NCBI RefSeq assembly: GCF_900113735.1
Contig: NZ_FOQM01000011.1
Location: forward strand, 1 to 64,000
Origin: Bradyrhizobium sp. Gha
GTDB lineage: Bacteria; Pseudomonadota; Alphaproteobacteria; Rhizobiales; Xanthobacteraceae
Length of the DNA stretch: 64,000 nucleotides
Direction of reading: 5' to 3'
The position numbers and the translations under genes were made by a program. The notes below the pieces were generated by a model. That model worked only from the letters and a program-made list of their open reading frames with translations. It was not told where the DNA came from and made no database searches. This document shows, one piece after another, positions 36,060-44,938 of the stretch. The first letter of the stretch is position 1, and each line of letters opens with the position of its first letter.

Positions 36060-37679
36060 TTGAGATCGCGTTTTCCGACCCGGCAATATCCCTACCGCGT
36101 CCCTACGTCGGGCGTAGCCTTAGGGACACGAGACCCTCTGGCGGAGGCTAAGGTTGGCGACGTTGTCCGCTTTTTTCTAGGCCGGGATGACGAGCCTGTC
36201 GTTCTGACCCAGGAAGCCATCTCGCGCGACCTCAACGATCCATTCGGCAATTTGGTCCTCGGCGCCGGACATCGGCCAACTAATCTTCAAGATGTTCTGA
36301 AGATTCTCGACCAGGCCATCGGACCGGACGCACTGCCGGGACAGCGTCTCTACCGCGTCGCTGATGGCGGCCAGATCACTTGGAGCGCAGAGACCACCAA
36401 GCTCGACCGCCACCTCAGGCTCGTGGTCACCAGGCATCGCGGCCAGGATGCCGAGCTTTTCATATCGACCGCACCGCCGTTCGACTCGGCCGACATCTTC
36501 CTTCAGATCTTCGCCTGGGATCCGAAGTCGGCGGCATACAATTTCTACGAACGCCGACGCGGTGTGTGGTCGTGGGCCGGCAGTTCGTGGGAGGCGCTGG
36601 AGGAGCCCACGAGAGGACACGGGCCCTTCGACAGCCACATCAACGGCGGTCCGGTCATGAAGGAGTTGAAAGCTCCCTGGATGCACTGGCACTCGCAGGC
36701 CGCGCCGATCGGCGACGAGATGCTAGCTCCAGACGATCCTCTTCTCACCGACGCCTTCTACCATGGAACGGATTTGAAAGGAGGAGAGGACCTCGAACTG
36801 CTGGTCAGATCCGGTATCGCACGCTGGACGAACTCGCGGTTCGATCGTTTTGTGGTGGCGGGACGACTGACCAACGCAAAAGGATTCTTCCGGCAGATTT
36901 TGACGACCACTACAGTGAACATCGCCTGCTCACCTCAGCAAAGCGCCTCGCTGTCTGACGACGACATCCTGCGGCTTCCGACGACATTCTTCCTGAATTC
37001 TGATTGCCTGGTCGATGAACTGAAGCTCCAGGTCTCGCTTGGCCGCCTCAAGGTGCCGGCAGCTTTCTATCGGGCTTCGTGCAAGAAGCATGGTGTTAGG
37101 CTGAAGGATGGCGAGGTTACGCTGGAAAAGGACACCTACTTCGCGTTCCCGATCCCTGAGCCTTCGTTCGAAGACGAGATGGTGTTGCGCGAACTGCTGG
37201 CACGAGGCGTCCTATCCAGGCGGCTTGCCATAGGACTGCTTAGCTTGGATTTCCCAAACCCCATCTTTTCGGAACGACGTGCCGCTCTCCTGGAGTTCAT
37301 GCCGTCGGACATCGCGCTCGATGGAGGCGCCGAATTAGACAAGCGCTTCTCGGACGCCGTCCGGGCGAGCCCGCGTGTGGCGGATCCTGCCTCTCCCGAA
37401 TCGGAGTTTCTCCGGTTTTGGGACAAACCTGCCGGCTCCGGCGAAGTCGAGCTGGTCGAACGCATTCAGGCGTATTGGAAGGCGGTCGGGGAGAATATCT
37501 CTACTTCTGACGGCTTCGACGACCTCTTCCGCCTGGCGGAGTCGCGACGACGACAATTCCGAAAGCGACCGCTATTAGAATTCGGTCTTACGCTGCCATG
37601 CGCGGCAAACCTGGAAATTCCCGCTCCGTTGCGCATGACGGAAAGCGGGCATATCGAAGCAACCTCGGGGCCATCATGA
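36060..37679 (+). CDS. Protein of unknown function in protease cassette
   Basis: A protein of about 539 residues with no recognised domain. The middle holds a striking HINGGPVMKELKAPWMHWHSQ segment rich in His and Trp, which could bind metal or haem, then VNIACSPQQSASLSDDDILRLP. It must start at a TTG (36060) or later, since an in-frame stop lies at 36033 and no early ATG exists. Its stop overlaps the ATG of the next gene (ATGA), so the two are translationally coupled and probably act together. Confidence 0.6.
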   Translation: MRSRFPTRQYPYRVPTSGVALGTRDPLAEAKVGDVVRFFLGRDDEPVVLTQEAISRDLNDPFGNLVLGAGHRPTNLQDVLKILDQAIGPDALPGQRLYRVADGGQITWSAETTKLDRHLRLVVTRHRGQDAELFISTAPPFDSADIFLQIFAWDPKSAAYNFYERRRGVWSWAGSSWEALEEPTRGHGPFDSHINGGPVMKELKAPWMHWHSQAAPIGDEMLAPDDPLLTDAFYHGTDLKGGEDLELLVRSGIARWTNSRFDRFVVAGRLTNAKGFFRQILTTTTVNIACSPQQSASLSDDDILRLPTTFFLNSDCLVDELKLQVSLGRLKVPAAFYRASCKKHGVRLKDGEVTLEKDTYFAFPIPEPSFEDEMVLRELLARGVLSRRLAIGLLSLDFPNPIFSERRAALLEFMPSDIALDGGAELDKRFSDAVRASPRVADPASPESEFLRFWDKPAGSGEVELVERIQAYWKAVGENISTSDGFDDLFRLAESRRRQFRKRPLLEFGLTLPCAANLEIPAPLRMTESGHIEATSGPS

Positions 37680-38767
37680 ACGCTTTCGACCCTCCGGGCT
37701 TTCTCGCAGACCTCGATGCCAACGGGCGTGCGGCGTGGGGCGAATGGATCTCAGATCAAATCAACAAGGCCGCGGCCGGGCAGCCCCAAAGTTTCGATTT
37801 CGATGCGCCCAGACAGCGCTTCTTCAACGCTCTGAGCACCCCTCCGGACGCGGACGCCGTCGAGAAGGACATCACTTGGACGGCCTTCCCAAAAATCGTC
37901 GCGCTAGATTCGGCGACCGATCAGGAAAGGTGGAAGACCGCCGACGGAAGCCGCGACGTCCAGGACGAGTACTGCGAATGGAGCGTCACACGCGCTGGCG
38001 GCAAAATCAAAAGTGTCATGTTCACCTGCGAAGGTCCGGAATATTGGGAATTCCTCGCCGCCACCAAACCCGATGTCGTCCTGGCGCTGTACCGTAAGCA
38101 CATCGATCCTTCGGTCGCCGCCAAAGAGCTGTTCGGAACGGACGGCAGCTATCTGGCGCGCAACAAATGGAATAGCGGGACTTCTCGCGGCGCGATGCAT
38201 CTCATCCAGGACAACAATACCTTGTCGGCTGAAATCGAGCTTGCGGCCGGAGCAAGCAACACCAGAGCGCCGAAGGGCACCCTCATCACCGACGCCAAGG
38301 AGCTGATCGACTGTGGCCGCTACGGTCAGGCGGATCGGCACAGCGACCCCAAGATCGGCAGCGACGTCAACACGCTGGCGCGCGCCGATGCCGATATCAC
38401 GCTCGCCAATCCCGTCGGCATCTATTTCGATGGGTTGAGCACGGCCGGGTGGAAAACGCCCGATCAATCGGATCCCGCATCGTTCTGGAAGGTCGTGCGC
38501 GGCACCGAGGCAAAGCCCGTTCGCGCGATCTTTGAAGTACCGTCAGACCGCAATTACCTCGTTGGCGACATTACTGTCAACGGACGCCCAATAGAGTACG
38601 GAGCTCAGATCGCCGACTTCATCACAATGAAGCTCACCGGTTTGGCAACGCGGTTCGGCAAGAGCAAGCATCCTCCGCTCGCCGGCTGCAAGAGGAGGTC
38701 CGCAAAACCGACCGCCGCCATCATCGACGTCGCCTCGACCTTAGGCAATAGACCCACCACGCGTTGA
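37676..38767 (+). CDS. Conserved hypothetical protein coupled to upstream gene
   Basis: A 363-residue soluble protein. Recognisable only as a family seen in other bacteria without a named function, with motifs DEYCEWSVTR, KSVMFTCEGPEYWEFLA, ARNKWNSGTSRGAMHLIQDNNTLSAEI and NPVGIYFDGLS. It starts by ATGA overlap with the previous gene and ends 12 bases before the subtilisin gene. The conserved Trp, His and Gly residues hint at an enzyme, but no catalytic set is clear. Confidence 0.65.
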   Translation: MNAFDPPGFLADLDANGRAAWGEWISDQINKAAAGQPQSFDFDAPRQRFFNALSTPPDADAVEKDITWTAFPKIVALDSATDQERWKTADGSRDVQDEYCEWSVTRAGGKIKSVMFTCEGPEYWEFLAATKPDVVLALYRKHIDPSVAAKELFGTDGSYLARNKWNSGTSRGAMHLIQDNNTLSAEIELAAGASNTRAPKGTLITDAKELIDCGRYGQADRHSDPKIGSDVNTLARADADITLANPVGIYFDGLSTAGWKTPDQSDPASFWKVVRGTEAKPVRAIFEVPSDRNYLVGDITVNGRPIEYGAQIADFITMKLTGLATRFGKSKHPPLAGCKRRSAKPTAAIIDVASTLGNRPTTR

Positions 38768-38779
38768 CGGACGAGCAAA

Positions 38780-40921
38780 ATGGCTATGAAGGCGAAATCG
38801 AAAGCGAAGGCTCCGCGCTCGAAAACAAAGGCCGCGAAGGCACCGGCGAAGCAAACAGCTCCAAAGAGGGTGACGGCCGCCAAGAAGCGAGCGGCGCCAG
38901 GCAAAAGTGCCTTCTCTAGAGACAATGGCGAAGCTTTCTTCGCGTTCAGGGCGGGTCCCCAATTCGCGGCCGCCATGGAGAGCTTCGCGTCGTCACCGGC
39001 TGGTCGAGGTCTCGCGGCGGCGACCGCCTTGAGCCTGGCCGATCCATCTCCGAAGCTTTCGTCGAACGAGCTGAAGACGAGGCTTTCCGCCGTCGCCAAC
39101 CGCAAGCTTTCGGACTTCAAGCCCTTGAAAGTCACCATAACGACCCCGATGGATCCTCGCCTGCAGCTTGCGTTGGCGAACTACAGGATGGGAAAGCGAG
39201 GACCCGAACTGGCTGCGACCGCGGGCGACGAGGTCGCGGTCATCGCGCGCGTCAGATCCGTCGACGATTGGACGGCGCTGCCCGACGTGGATCCGGGAGC
39301 CGTTCTGGGACAGTCCGAGGATGGCTCGTCCATCGTGACCGGCCGACTGCCCGTCAAAAGGTTGGAGGCCGTTCGATCGGAAAAGAACATCCTTAGCCTC
39401 AAGGCCTCACAGCCGCTGCATCCGTCGCTGACCGCCACCATTCCCGCGATGAAAGTTTCCGACGTGGCGTTGCCTCACGGGACATCGCCCGACGGCGGTA
39501 AAGGCGTGGTGATCGGCATCGTCGATTTCGGTTGCGACTTCGCGCACCAGAACTTCCGCCAAAGCAACGGCAAGACACGCCTGCTCGCAATCTGGAATCA
39601 GGGAGCGACTACCTGGCCGGGCGGCACCGTCAAATACGGCAGGGCCTATTCCCGCGCGGAAATCGACGCCGCCCTGTCGGCGCCCAATCCCTATGCCGCG
39701 CTCGGCTATGCCCCGCCCGCCGAACCTGGTGGCACGCATGGCACCCACGTCATGGACATCGCAACCGGCAACGGAAACGGTACCAAGCAGGCCGGCGTCG
39801 CGCCGAAGGCGGACATCGTGTTCGTGGAAGCTTCGACCACGAACATCGCGTGGATGAGCCCGGAAACCGCCAATCATGCCTTCGGTGATTCGGTGCAGCT
39901 TCTGGAAGCAGTCCGCTTCGTCTTCGATCAGGCCGCAGATCGGCCCTGCGTCGTCAATCTGAGCCTCGGCACCAATGGCGGTCCGCACGACGGCACCTCG
40001 TTGGTCGAGCAGGGTCTCGACGCGATCGTCCGGGAGAAACCGAACCGGGCCGTCGTGATCGCGGCCGGCAATGCCCAGACCGACGGCATCCACACCACGG
40101 GCACCGTGCGGTCGGATGCGGAACATCTGATCGAAATCAAACAACAAAGCGAGGGCGGCGCCGAACTGCAGATCTGGTACCAAGGCGGACGGCGGCTGAG
40201 AGTATCGGTCGTCGCACCTGACGGCTCGGTGTTCGGCCCCGTCGAGCCCGGCGGCAATCTGACCATTGGTGCGCCGAACCAGATCGCGATCTTCATCGGG
40301 AGTCGTCTAACCGATCCCAACAACGCCGACAACGTCGTGGGCATCTGGATCGCCGAGGGTCTCTCCGAAGACAACTTCATCGTGAAGCTCGAGACGGTCG
40401 ACAGCGAGGCGGTCGAGTATCATGCCTGGCTGGAACGCGATGACCGTCGCCAGGCTTCCTTTATGTCGCCCGTCCCGTCGCACTCGCTGGGTTCCATTTC
40501 GACGGGTCACCATTCGGTGGTGGTCGGCAGCTACGATGCGCATAAGGCGAATTTCCCGATTTCGACGTTTTCGAGCTCGGGCCCCACCCGCGACAATCGC
40601 CAGAAGCCAGAATTGTCGGCACCGGGCCAATTCGTGATTGCCGCGAAATCCGGCTCGACTAACGGCGTCACCAAGAAGTCTGGAACAAGCATGGCGGCTC
40701 CCGCCGTGACCGGCTTGATCGCGTTGGTCTATTCGGAGGCCAAGCGGAAAGGCCAAGACTTGGCGATTTCCGAACTCAGAGACCGCCTTCTGTCCACCGC
40801 CACCGTCGCGCCGGCGATGCAACCGGGGGCGTGGCACTGCGTTTACGGTTATGGGCGAGCCACGGGAGACGCCGTGGCGGGTCCCATCCTGGCGGCGACC
40901 GCGGCCAGTAACGGTTCTTGA
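38780..40921 (+). CDS. Subtilisin-like (S8) serine peptidase
   Basis: A 713-residue cytoplasmic S8 peptidase. The N-terminus is a Lys/Ala-rich tail of about 40 residues resembling histone-H1-type DNA-binding tails, with no signal peptide. Residues 140-220 form a prodomain-like region (VAVIARVRSVDDWTALPD, SIVTGRLPVKRLEAVRS, LSLKASQPLHPS). The catalytic domain has Asp in GIVDFGCDFAH, His in GGTHGTHVMDIATG and Ser in KSGTSMAAPAVTG. A beta-sandwich-like insert lies between the His and Ser. It follows the unknown pair by 12 bases and precedes a free-standing prodomain-like protein. Confidence 0.88.
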   Translation: MAMKAKSKAKAPRSKTKAAKAPAKQTAPKRVTAAKKRAAPGKSAFSRDNGEAFFAFRAGPQFAAAMESFASSPAGRGLAAATALSLADPSPKLSSNELKTRLSAVANRKLSDFKPLKVTITTPMDPRLQLALANYRMGKRGPELAATAGDEVAVIARVRSVDDWTALPDVDPGAVLGQSEDGSSIVTGRLPVKRLEAVRSEKNILSLKASQPLHPSLTATIPAMKVSDVALPHGTSPDGGKGVVIGIVDFGCDFAHQNFRQSNGKTRLLAIWNQGATTWPGGTVKYGRAYSRAEIDAALSAPNPYAALGYAPPAEPGGTHGTHVMDIATGNGNGTKQAGVAPKADIVFVEASTTNIAWMSPETANHAFGDSVQLLEAVRFVFDQAADRPCVVNLSLGTNGGPHDGTSLVEQGLDAIVREKPNRAVVIAAGNAQTDGIHTTGTVRSDAEHLIEIKQQSEGGAELQIWYQGGRRLRVSVVAPDGSVFGPVEPGGNLTIGAPNQIAIFIGSRLTDPNNADNVVGIWIAEGLSEDNFIVKLETVDSEAVEYHAWLERDDRRQASFMSPVPSHSLGSISTGHHSVVVGSYDAHKANFPISTFSSSGPTRDNRQKPELSAPGQFVIAAKSGSTNGVTKKSGTSMAAPAVTGLIALVYSEAKRKGQDLAISELRDRLLSTATVAPAMQPGAWHCVYGYGRATGDAVAGPILAATAASNGS

Positions 40922-40970
40922 ACCTTTGGGTGCGCAGGTTTATATTGCAGGAGCGAAACAGGCTGATCAC

Positions 40971-41234
40971 ATGCCTATCGATTTCAAATCGCTGCGGAAG
41001 CTGGAAACCCCACAAACCTCGGTCATGGGGCGGTCGCTGGACGACAGCGAGCGTGTGGTGGTGCTCGTCAAGCTGAGGGACGGAGCCAAACGACCCTCGT
41101 TCGTAACGCCTCGCACCGAGATCGCACCACGAATTTTCTCGGCCGAGATCGACGCCGGTCAGCTGCAGAAGCTGCAAGCCGACCCGAGCGTGGAATCGAT
41201 GTCGCTTTCGCAGAGCCTGCCGCTCATCAAGTAG
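40971..41234 (+). CDS. Stand-alone prodomain-like protein (candidate subtilisin inhibitor)
   Basis: An 87-residue protein resembling the prodomain of the subtilisin encoded just upstream. VVVLVKLRDGA ... FSAEIDAGQLQKLQADPSVESMSLSQSLPL lines up with VAVIARVRSV ... VTGRLPVKRLEAVRSEKNILSLKASQPLHP. Inhibitor_I9-type prodomains fold the protease and block its active site, and free versions act as inhibitors. Placed 50 bases after the protease gene, it is a good candidate for immunity or regulation. The family link is by eye only. Confidence 0.55.
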   Translation: MPIDFKSLRKLETPQTSVMGRSLDDSERVVVLVKLRDGAKRPSFVTPRTEIAPRIFSAEIDAGQLQKLQADPSVESMSLSQSLPLIK

Positions 41235-41739
41235 CGTTCGATCCGCTCAAGACAAGTTTCTGGAAAACACTTCGGTGCACAGCGTGGCCGAGAGCGAAAA
41301 GCTTGTAGGTCGAACAGCGCCCGTTGTTCGCTCGTGGCAATTCGAGCCTGTTGTCGACCTTGAGATTGATGCACCAACTCGCGAAGAGTTGCCGAAAAGA
41401 GTGGAGGCCGGGATATTTGCGATGTCAGGGGGCTTCCCCTTGACAGCCTCACCTTAGTCGTCCGCGAAGAACTCTGGTTTTAGGCCGGAACGGTTTGAAC
41501 CACGGCGGTGAGAGCGGAGAGGATTTGGCGCAGCAAAGGGCTGAGCCGCAAGGCATGAGGCTTCGGAATTTGTATTGTAGCCGGCGGCGGCCAGGACGCG
41601 TGCGGACGGCTTTGCTCTAGCGAGCTACACCATCACTGGGAGTACGTCATGCCAAGCTGATGGTTCGTAGCAGCGGTCGGCTTGCGGTGGTCACCGGCAG
41701 TTCGCCAGTAGGGTCTGGTTGCTGATACGAACCACCGAT
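41235..41739. other. Intergenic, scar sequence
   Basis: About 500 bases after the protease cassette. Around 41490-41560 the minus strand reads like a short transposase C-terminus (LRLSPLLRQILSALTAVV), too short to assign. Confidence 0.4.
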
Positions 41740-42170
41740 GATCGATGAGATGATGAACCTTCGCACGCTCGTGGAGAAGACTCTGACGCGGATCTGCTGC
41801 ACAGATTGGCTTTGCTGCCCAGCGGTTGATGGAGTTGGAAGTGGAGGACCAGACCGGGACCGCCTAGGGCGAGAAGAACCCGGAGCGTCTGGCCCAGCGC
41901 AACGGCTACCGCGACAGGACCTGTGAGACCCGCTCCGGCACGGTCGGGATGCATCCCCAAGCTGCGCAAGGGCTCCTACTTCCCCGGCTTTCTGGAGCCG
42001 CGCCGGATGGCCGAGAAGGCGCTCACGGCCGTGGTGCAGGAAGCCTACGTGCAGGGCGTCTCGACCCGCTCGGTCGACGATCTGCTGCAGGCGATGGGCA
42101 TGAGCGGCATCTCCAGAGCCAGGTCTCGCGGCTGCTCGCGGAGCGAGAGCCCCCGGATGCGTCAGATCAT
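41740..42170 (+). pseudogene. IS256-family (mutator) transposase N-terminal remnant
   Basis: Across three frames the strand reads like the start of IS256 transposases: [88 protein letters not shown], then [11 protein letters not shown]. Frameshifts and stops are frequent and the catalytic domain is missing. The duplicated segment starts at its end. Confidence 0.7.
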
Positions 42171-42688
42171 CAAGAATGCAGTGTCATCGGTTTGAGCGCA
42201 GCAGAGACCGTGCCTGAAGATTAATGCTGTTGGGCCTGGAAGAAGCCTACCCGGTGGCAGCTGCGCGCGTTAGCCGTTGCTCGCATAAGACGGGCGGCTC
42301 CGCGACAGTGCAGGGCCGCAACTTGGACCTGGGTTTCCAGGCGTCTGACGTGATCCGGACGATGTGGACCGTGTCAGGCCGCCTTTGCCGCCCTTGATTT
42401 CGACCTCTTCACGTGCGGTACACGGGGGTCTGTAACCTGATCCATCATTGAGTGAGAGGAGCTTGGTTTGCTCACGGGATACGGCTCAGTCGCGCGATTG
42501 TCCCAGATTACGACGTCGCCTGATTTCCAGTTCCAGCACAGGGTATTCCGGGGCGCGATGAGATAGGATTGCAGCCGCTCAAACAGTCTTTGGCTGGGAT
42601 AGCGCTGCAGGCCGACGAAGTTCTTTACGGAACGACCGAGCGAGAGCATGCGATCGCCGGTCTCGGGATGAACACGAACAATTGGATG
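42133..42688. repeat. Direct repeat copy 2 of dioxygenase/IS256 segment
   Basis: The counterpart of 10656-11224, same orientation, near-identical with scattered substitutions and small indels. This copy continues into the full dioxygenase gene, so it is the more complete version. The two copies bracket the quorum-sensing, purine and protease modules. Confidence 0.8.
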
Positions 42689-43258
42689 TGTTGTTTCGTA
42701 TATCGTTCCGGTCGATATGCCGTACCAAGGCCGCTTGTTCGGTTCGGTGTTCTTCTCCGGCGCAGTGAGATCAGATACGCCGAAGCTCACAGCCCAGAGA
42801 TTATCTGCAAGCATCCGCAGGGAATCGGGAAGATCAAGATAAGCGGCCGCCCTACTCGACCAAGCAATGTCGCCGCCAAAAGGCGAACCCGCTGCGAGCC
42901 GCAGCACGGAGATGACTGTACGGACGCGCTCATCGTTCATCTGATTGAGATGACTCCAGGCGCGATCAGGCAGCTCCTGCCGGGTCGCTAAGCCGCCCAT
43001 TGTGTCTGCCATTGTCAAATTCGGTGTCAGCGAGCCGAGCCGCAGCACAAAACGCTGTTGTTGGGCATCGTCTAGGTGTCTCTGATCGCGGAAGAAAATG
43101 ACCTTATGCTCTAGCAGCAGCTGACGGAACGCTACGATGACATCGTCAGGCAAATCGTCTGACAGCGTGATGTTCTTGATTTCAGCACCAAGCCGGTCCG
43201 AGTGTTTGACGATGTTCTCTTGCAGAATGATGTTATCAACAGCCATAGTTCCACTCAT
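42374..43258 (-). CDS. TauD/TfdA-family dioxygenase-like protein, iron ligands lost
   Basis: A 294-residue protein with the TauD/TfdA fold: LGAEIKNITLSDDL, FRQLLLEHKVIFFRDQ, SPFGGDIAWSSRAAAYLDLPDSLR, HPIVRVHPETGDRMLSL and WKSGDVVIWDNRAT. Active members bind Fe(II) through H-x-D and a distal His. Here the first motif reads SHLNQM (Asp replaced by Asn) in a shifted context, and the distal His after DNRAT is Pro (DNRATEPYP). It is therefore probably not a working dioxygenase, unless it has a new role. A truncated copy with a stop codon lies at 10901-11224. Confidence 0.75.
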   Translation of the reverse strand: MSGTMAVDNIILQENIVKHSDRLGAEIKNITLSDDLPDDVIVAFRQLLLEHKVIFFRDQRHLDDAQQQRFVLRLGSLTPNLTMADTMGGLATRQELPDRAWSHLNQMNDERVRTVISVLRLAAGSPFGGDIAWSSRAAAYLDLPDSLRMLADNLWAVSFGVSDLTAPEKNTEPNKRPWYGISTGTIYETTHPIVRVHPETGDRMLSLGRSVKNFVGLQRYPSQRLFERLQSYLIAPRNTLCWNWKSGDVVIWDNRATEPYPVSKPSSSHSMMDQVTDPRVPHVKRSKSRAAKAA

Positions 43259-43812
43259 GACGTGCCTCTCTCTGGATGTCTAAACACGCTCCGTGGTGGT
43301 CATGCCGGGCGACAAACCGGCAAGACGGTCTTGGTGATACGCATGCCCGAATTGTCTCAGCGTGCTCACTACTGCTCAATCAAGCGGCCGCATTCTGATA
43401 CACACCACCAGTATCTTAGAATCCAACTCCCTCTGGTGTCGACAAGGCTAGTGCCTTTCTCAAAGAACGCTCCCTATTAGGCCACCACATCGACTTGCAG
43501 CCTGATCGAACAGTCGAGATCATAGACGCAATCCATGTCCAGTCCATGAAACGAAACCAGCTTTCTTTTTGGGCTCGCGCAACGTTCGCCTCGCCTCAGA
43601 ACTGATGCTTGGAAAATCCTCGGACAACGACCGCGCCGTCCTCATTCAACCGCACGGCCACATGCGCAGACGAAGATTGGAACTGGTTCGCGGCATGCGC
43701 TCGCGAAGCGGACCAAACCACCGCCTAGCAACGTATCTACCTTAAGCTGTATAATAGCTACTCAACTACTTCAACGGTTGCCAATCATTTTTTTGCGATT
43801 TGGAGTTGTTCA
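43259..43812. other. Intergenic, AT-richer spacer
   Basis: About 550 bases without a recognised gene, including the promoter side of the dioxygenase-like gene. A TATAAT hexamer sits at 43750-43755. Confidence 0.4.
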
Positions 43813-43878
43813 ATGCGCGAGGTGTTTCATCAGCTGATCACTTGCTTCCGCGCCTTTGGACTAGCGGCACAAGCGTAA
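43813..43878 (+). CDS. Possible 21-residue peptide
   Basis: An ORF encoding MREVFHQLITCFRAFGLAAQ plus one residue, preceded by GGAG eight bases upstream and a TATAAT box 57 bases upstream. The product is amphipathic. Nothing identifies it, and it may be chance. Confidence 0.2.
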   Translation: MREVFHQLITCFRAFGLAAQA

Positions 43879-44938
43879 AGCAAGAAGACTGCAACTTGTG
43901 AGGCTGCTTAAACAACGGACTTAATCCCTCAATTTTCGAAACCTTGCACTCGGCACCAATTCAGGCTGTTGAGGTGATGACCTGCGTTTGGTCCGACCCG
44001 AGCCGTAAATGGACTGCATGCTGTCTGCCTTCGTGGCAGTAGAGCACACGCAAGAGAAACAGAGCGCCGACGCGACAGTCAGGCAGTCATGCGTCTCTTC
44101 GCTTTCAGACTGCAAGCCGCAAATTTCGGATGGTTATTTTCAGCATGAGAGCACGACACCGAACGACACGTCGGACTTCAGATCATAAACGGGATTTTCT
44201 TTGCCTATGGGTCTAACTGTCGCAACGGATTAAAGGAAAGCCGGCGCGGGGCGCACGATGGGGAAAAGGCTTTTCCTTTAATCGACTGACTACCGCCGAT
44301 TTCAGTATACTCGCCCGAGATCGCCTTTGCCTTGTGGCCACCAATCTCGCTGGGCTCAACGCTGCCGGTCTCGTCGACTCGTTTCATCCCGCTCATCGCG
44401 TGCTGCTGGCTAGCTCAAAGTGTTTGGCACCCAATCTCGGGTCTTACCGCCCTCAACTGGGCTACCACACGCTTTCGAACATCCAGAGAATATGGCCTGC
44501 CCAGCCATGCCGGACTCCTATCCAGCCGGCATGGTGAATCAGAAACGCGCTGGTTGAATTCCCAAAATCGATTCAGACTAACTCGATACCGGCTTAGGTC
44601 ATCACCAGCCCCAGACTGAAGGTGGTCGCACCAACAGAAGCTTTTCCATGAGCGGACCGCCCAGTGCCGTATGGACGCATGATTTCAGTGCGCGAGAGCT
44701 ACGTGACGTATCCTCAATACTTAGATGAAAATACGTGGATCCTCCTCAACTGGGGGCAACAGACTAGACCTGATGCTTACATGCCTTTGTCGCCAATGCC
44801 TGCGAGCATCAGGCAAACCGCGTGTGTTATGCAGTCGGAGGACAGCACGGGCCAGTTGCCTGGAGCATAGTCGCCGCGGCGGCGCTGTTGATCGTTTGCG
44901 TGTTCTTCGCACGTCGCTATGTGTAAGCTTCAGCGCCC
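43879..44938. other. About 1 kb without a convincing gene
   Basis: Composition is lower in GC than the surroundings. From 44774 to 44926 the plus strand is open and ends in a membrane-like VAAAALLIVCVFFARRYV tail, but no start codon precedes it. It looks like the 3' remnant of a lost gene. Confidence 0.4.

Noticed and set aside
44205..44396. 63-codon minus-strand frame with repeated EIGG motif
   Set aside because: No ribosome site and no conserved context; the repeat is too short to be persuasive.
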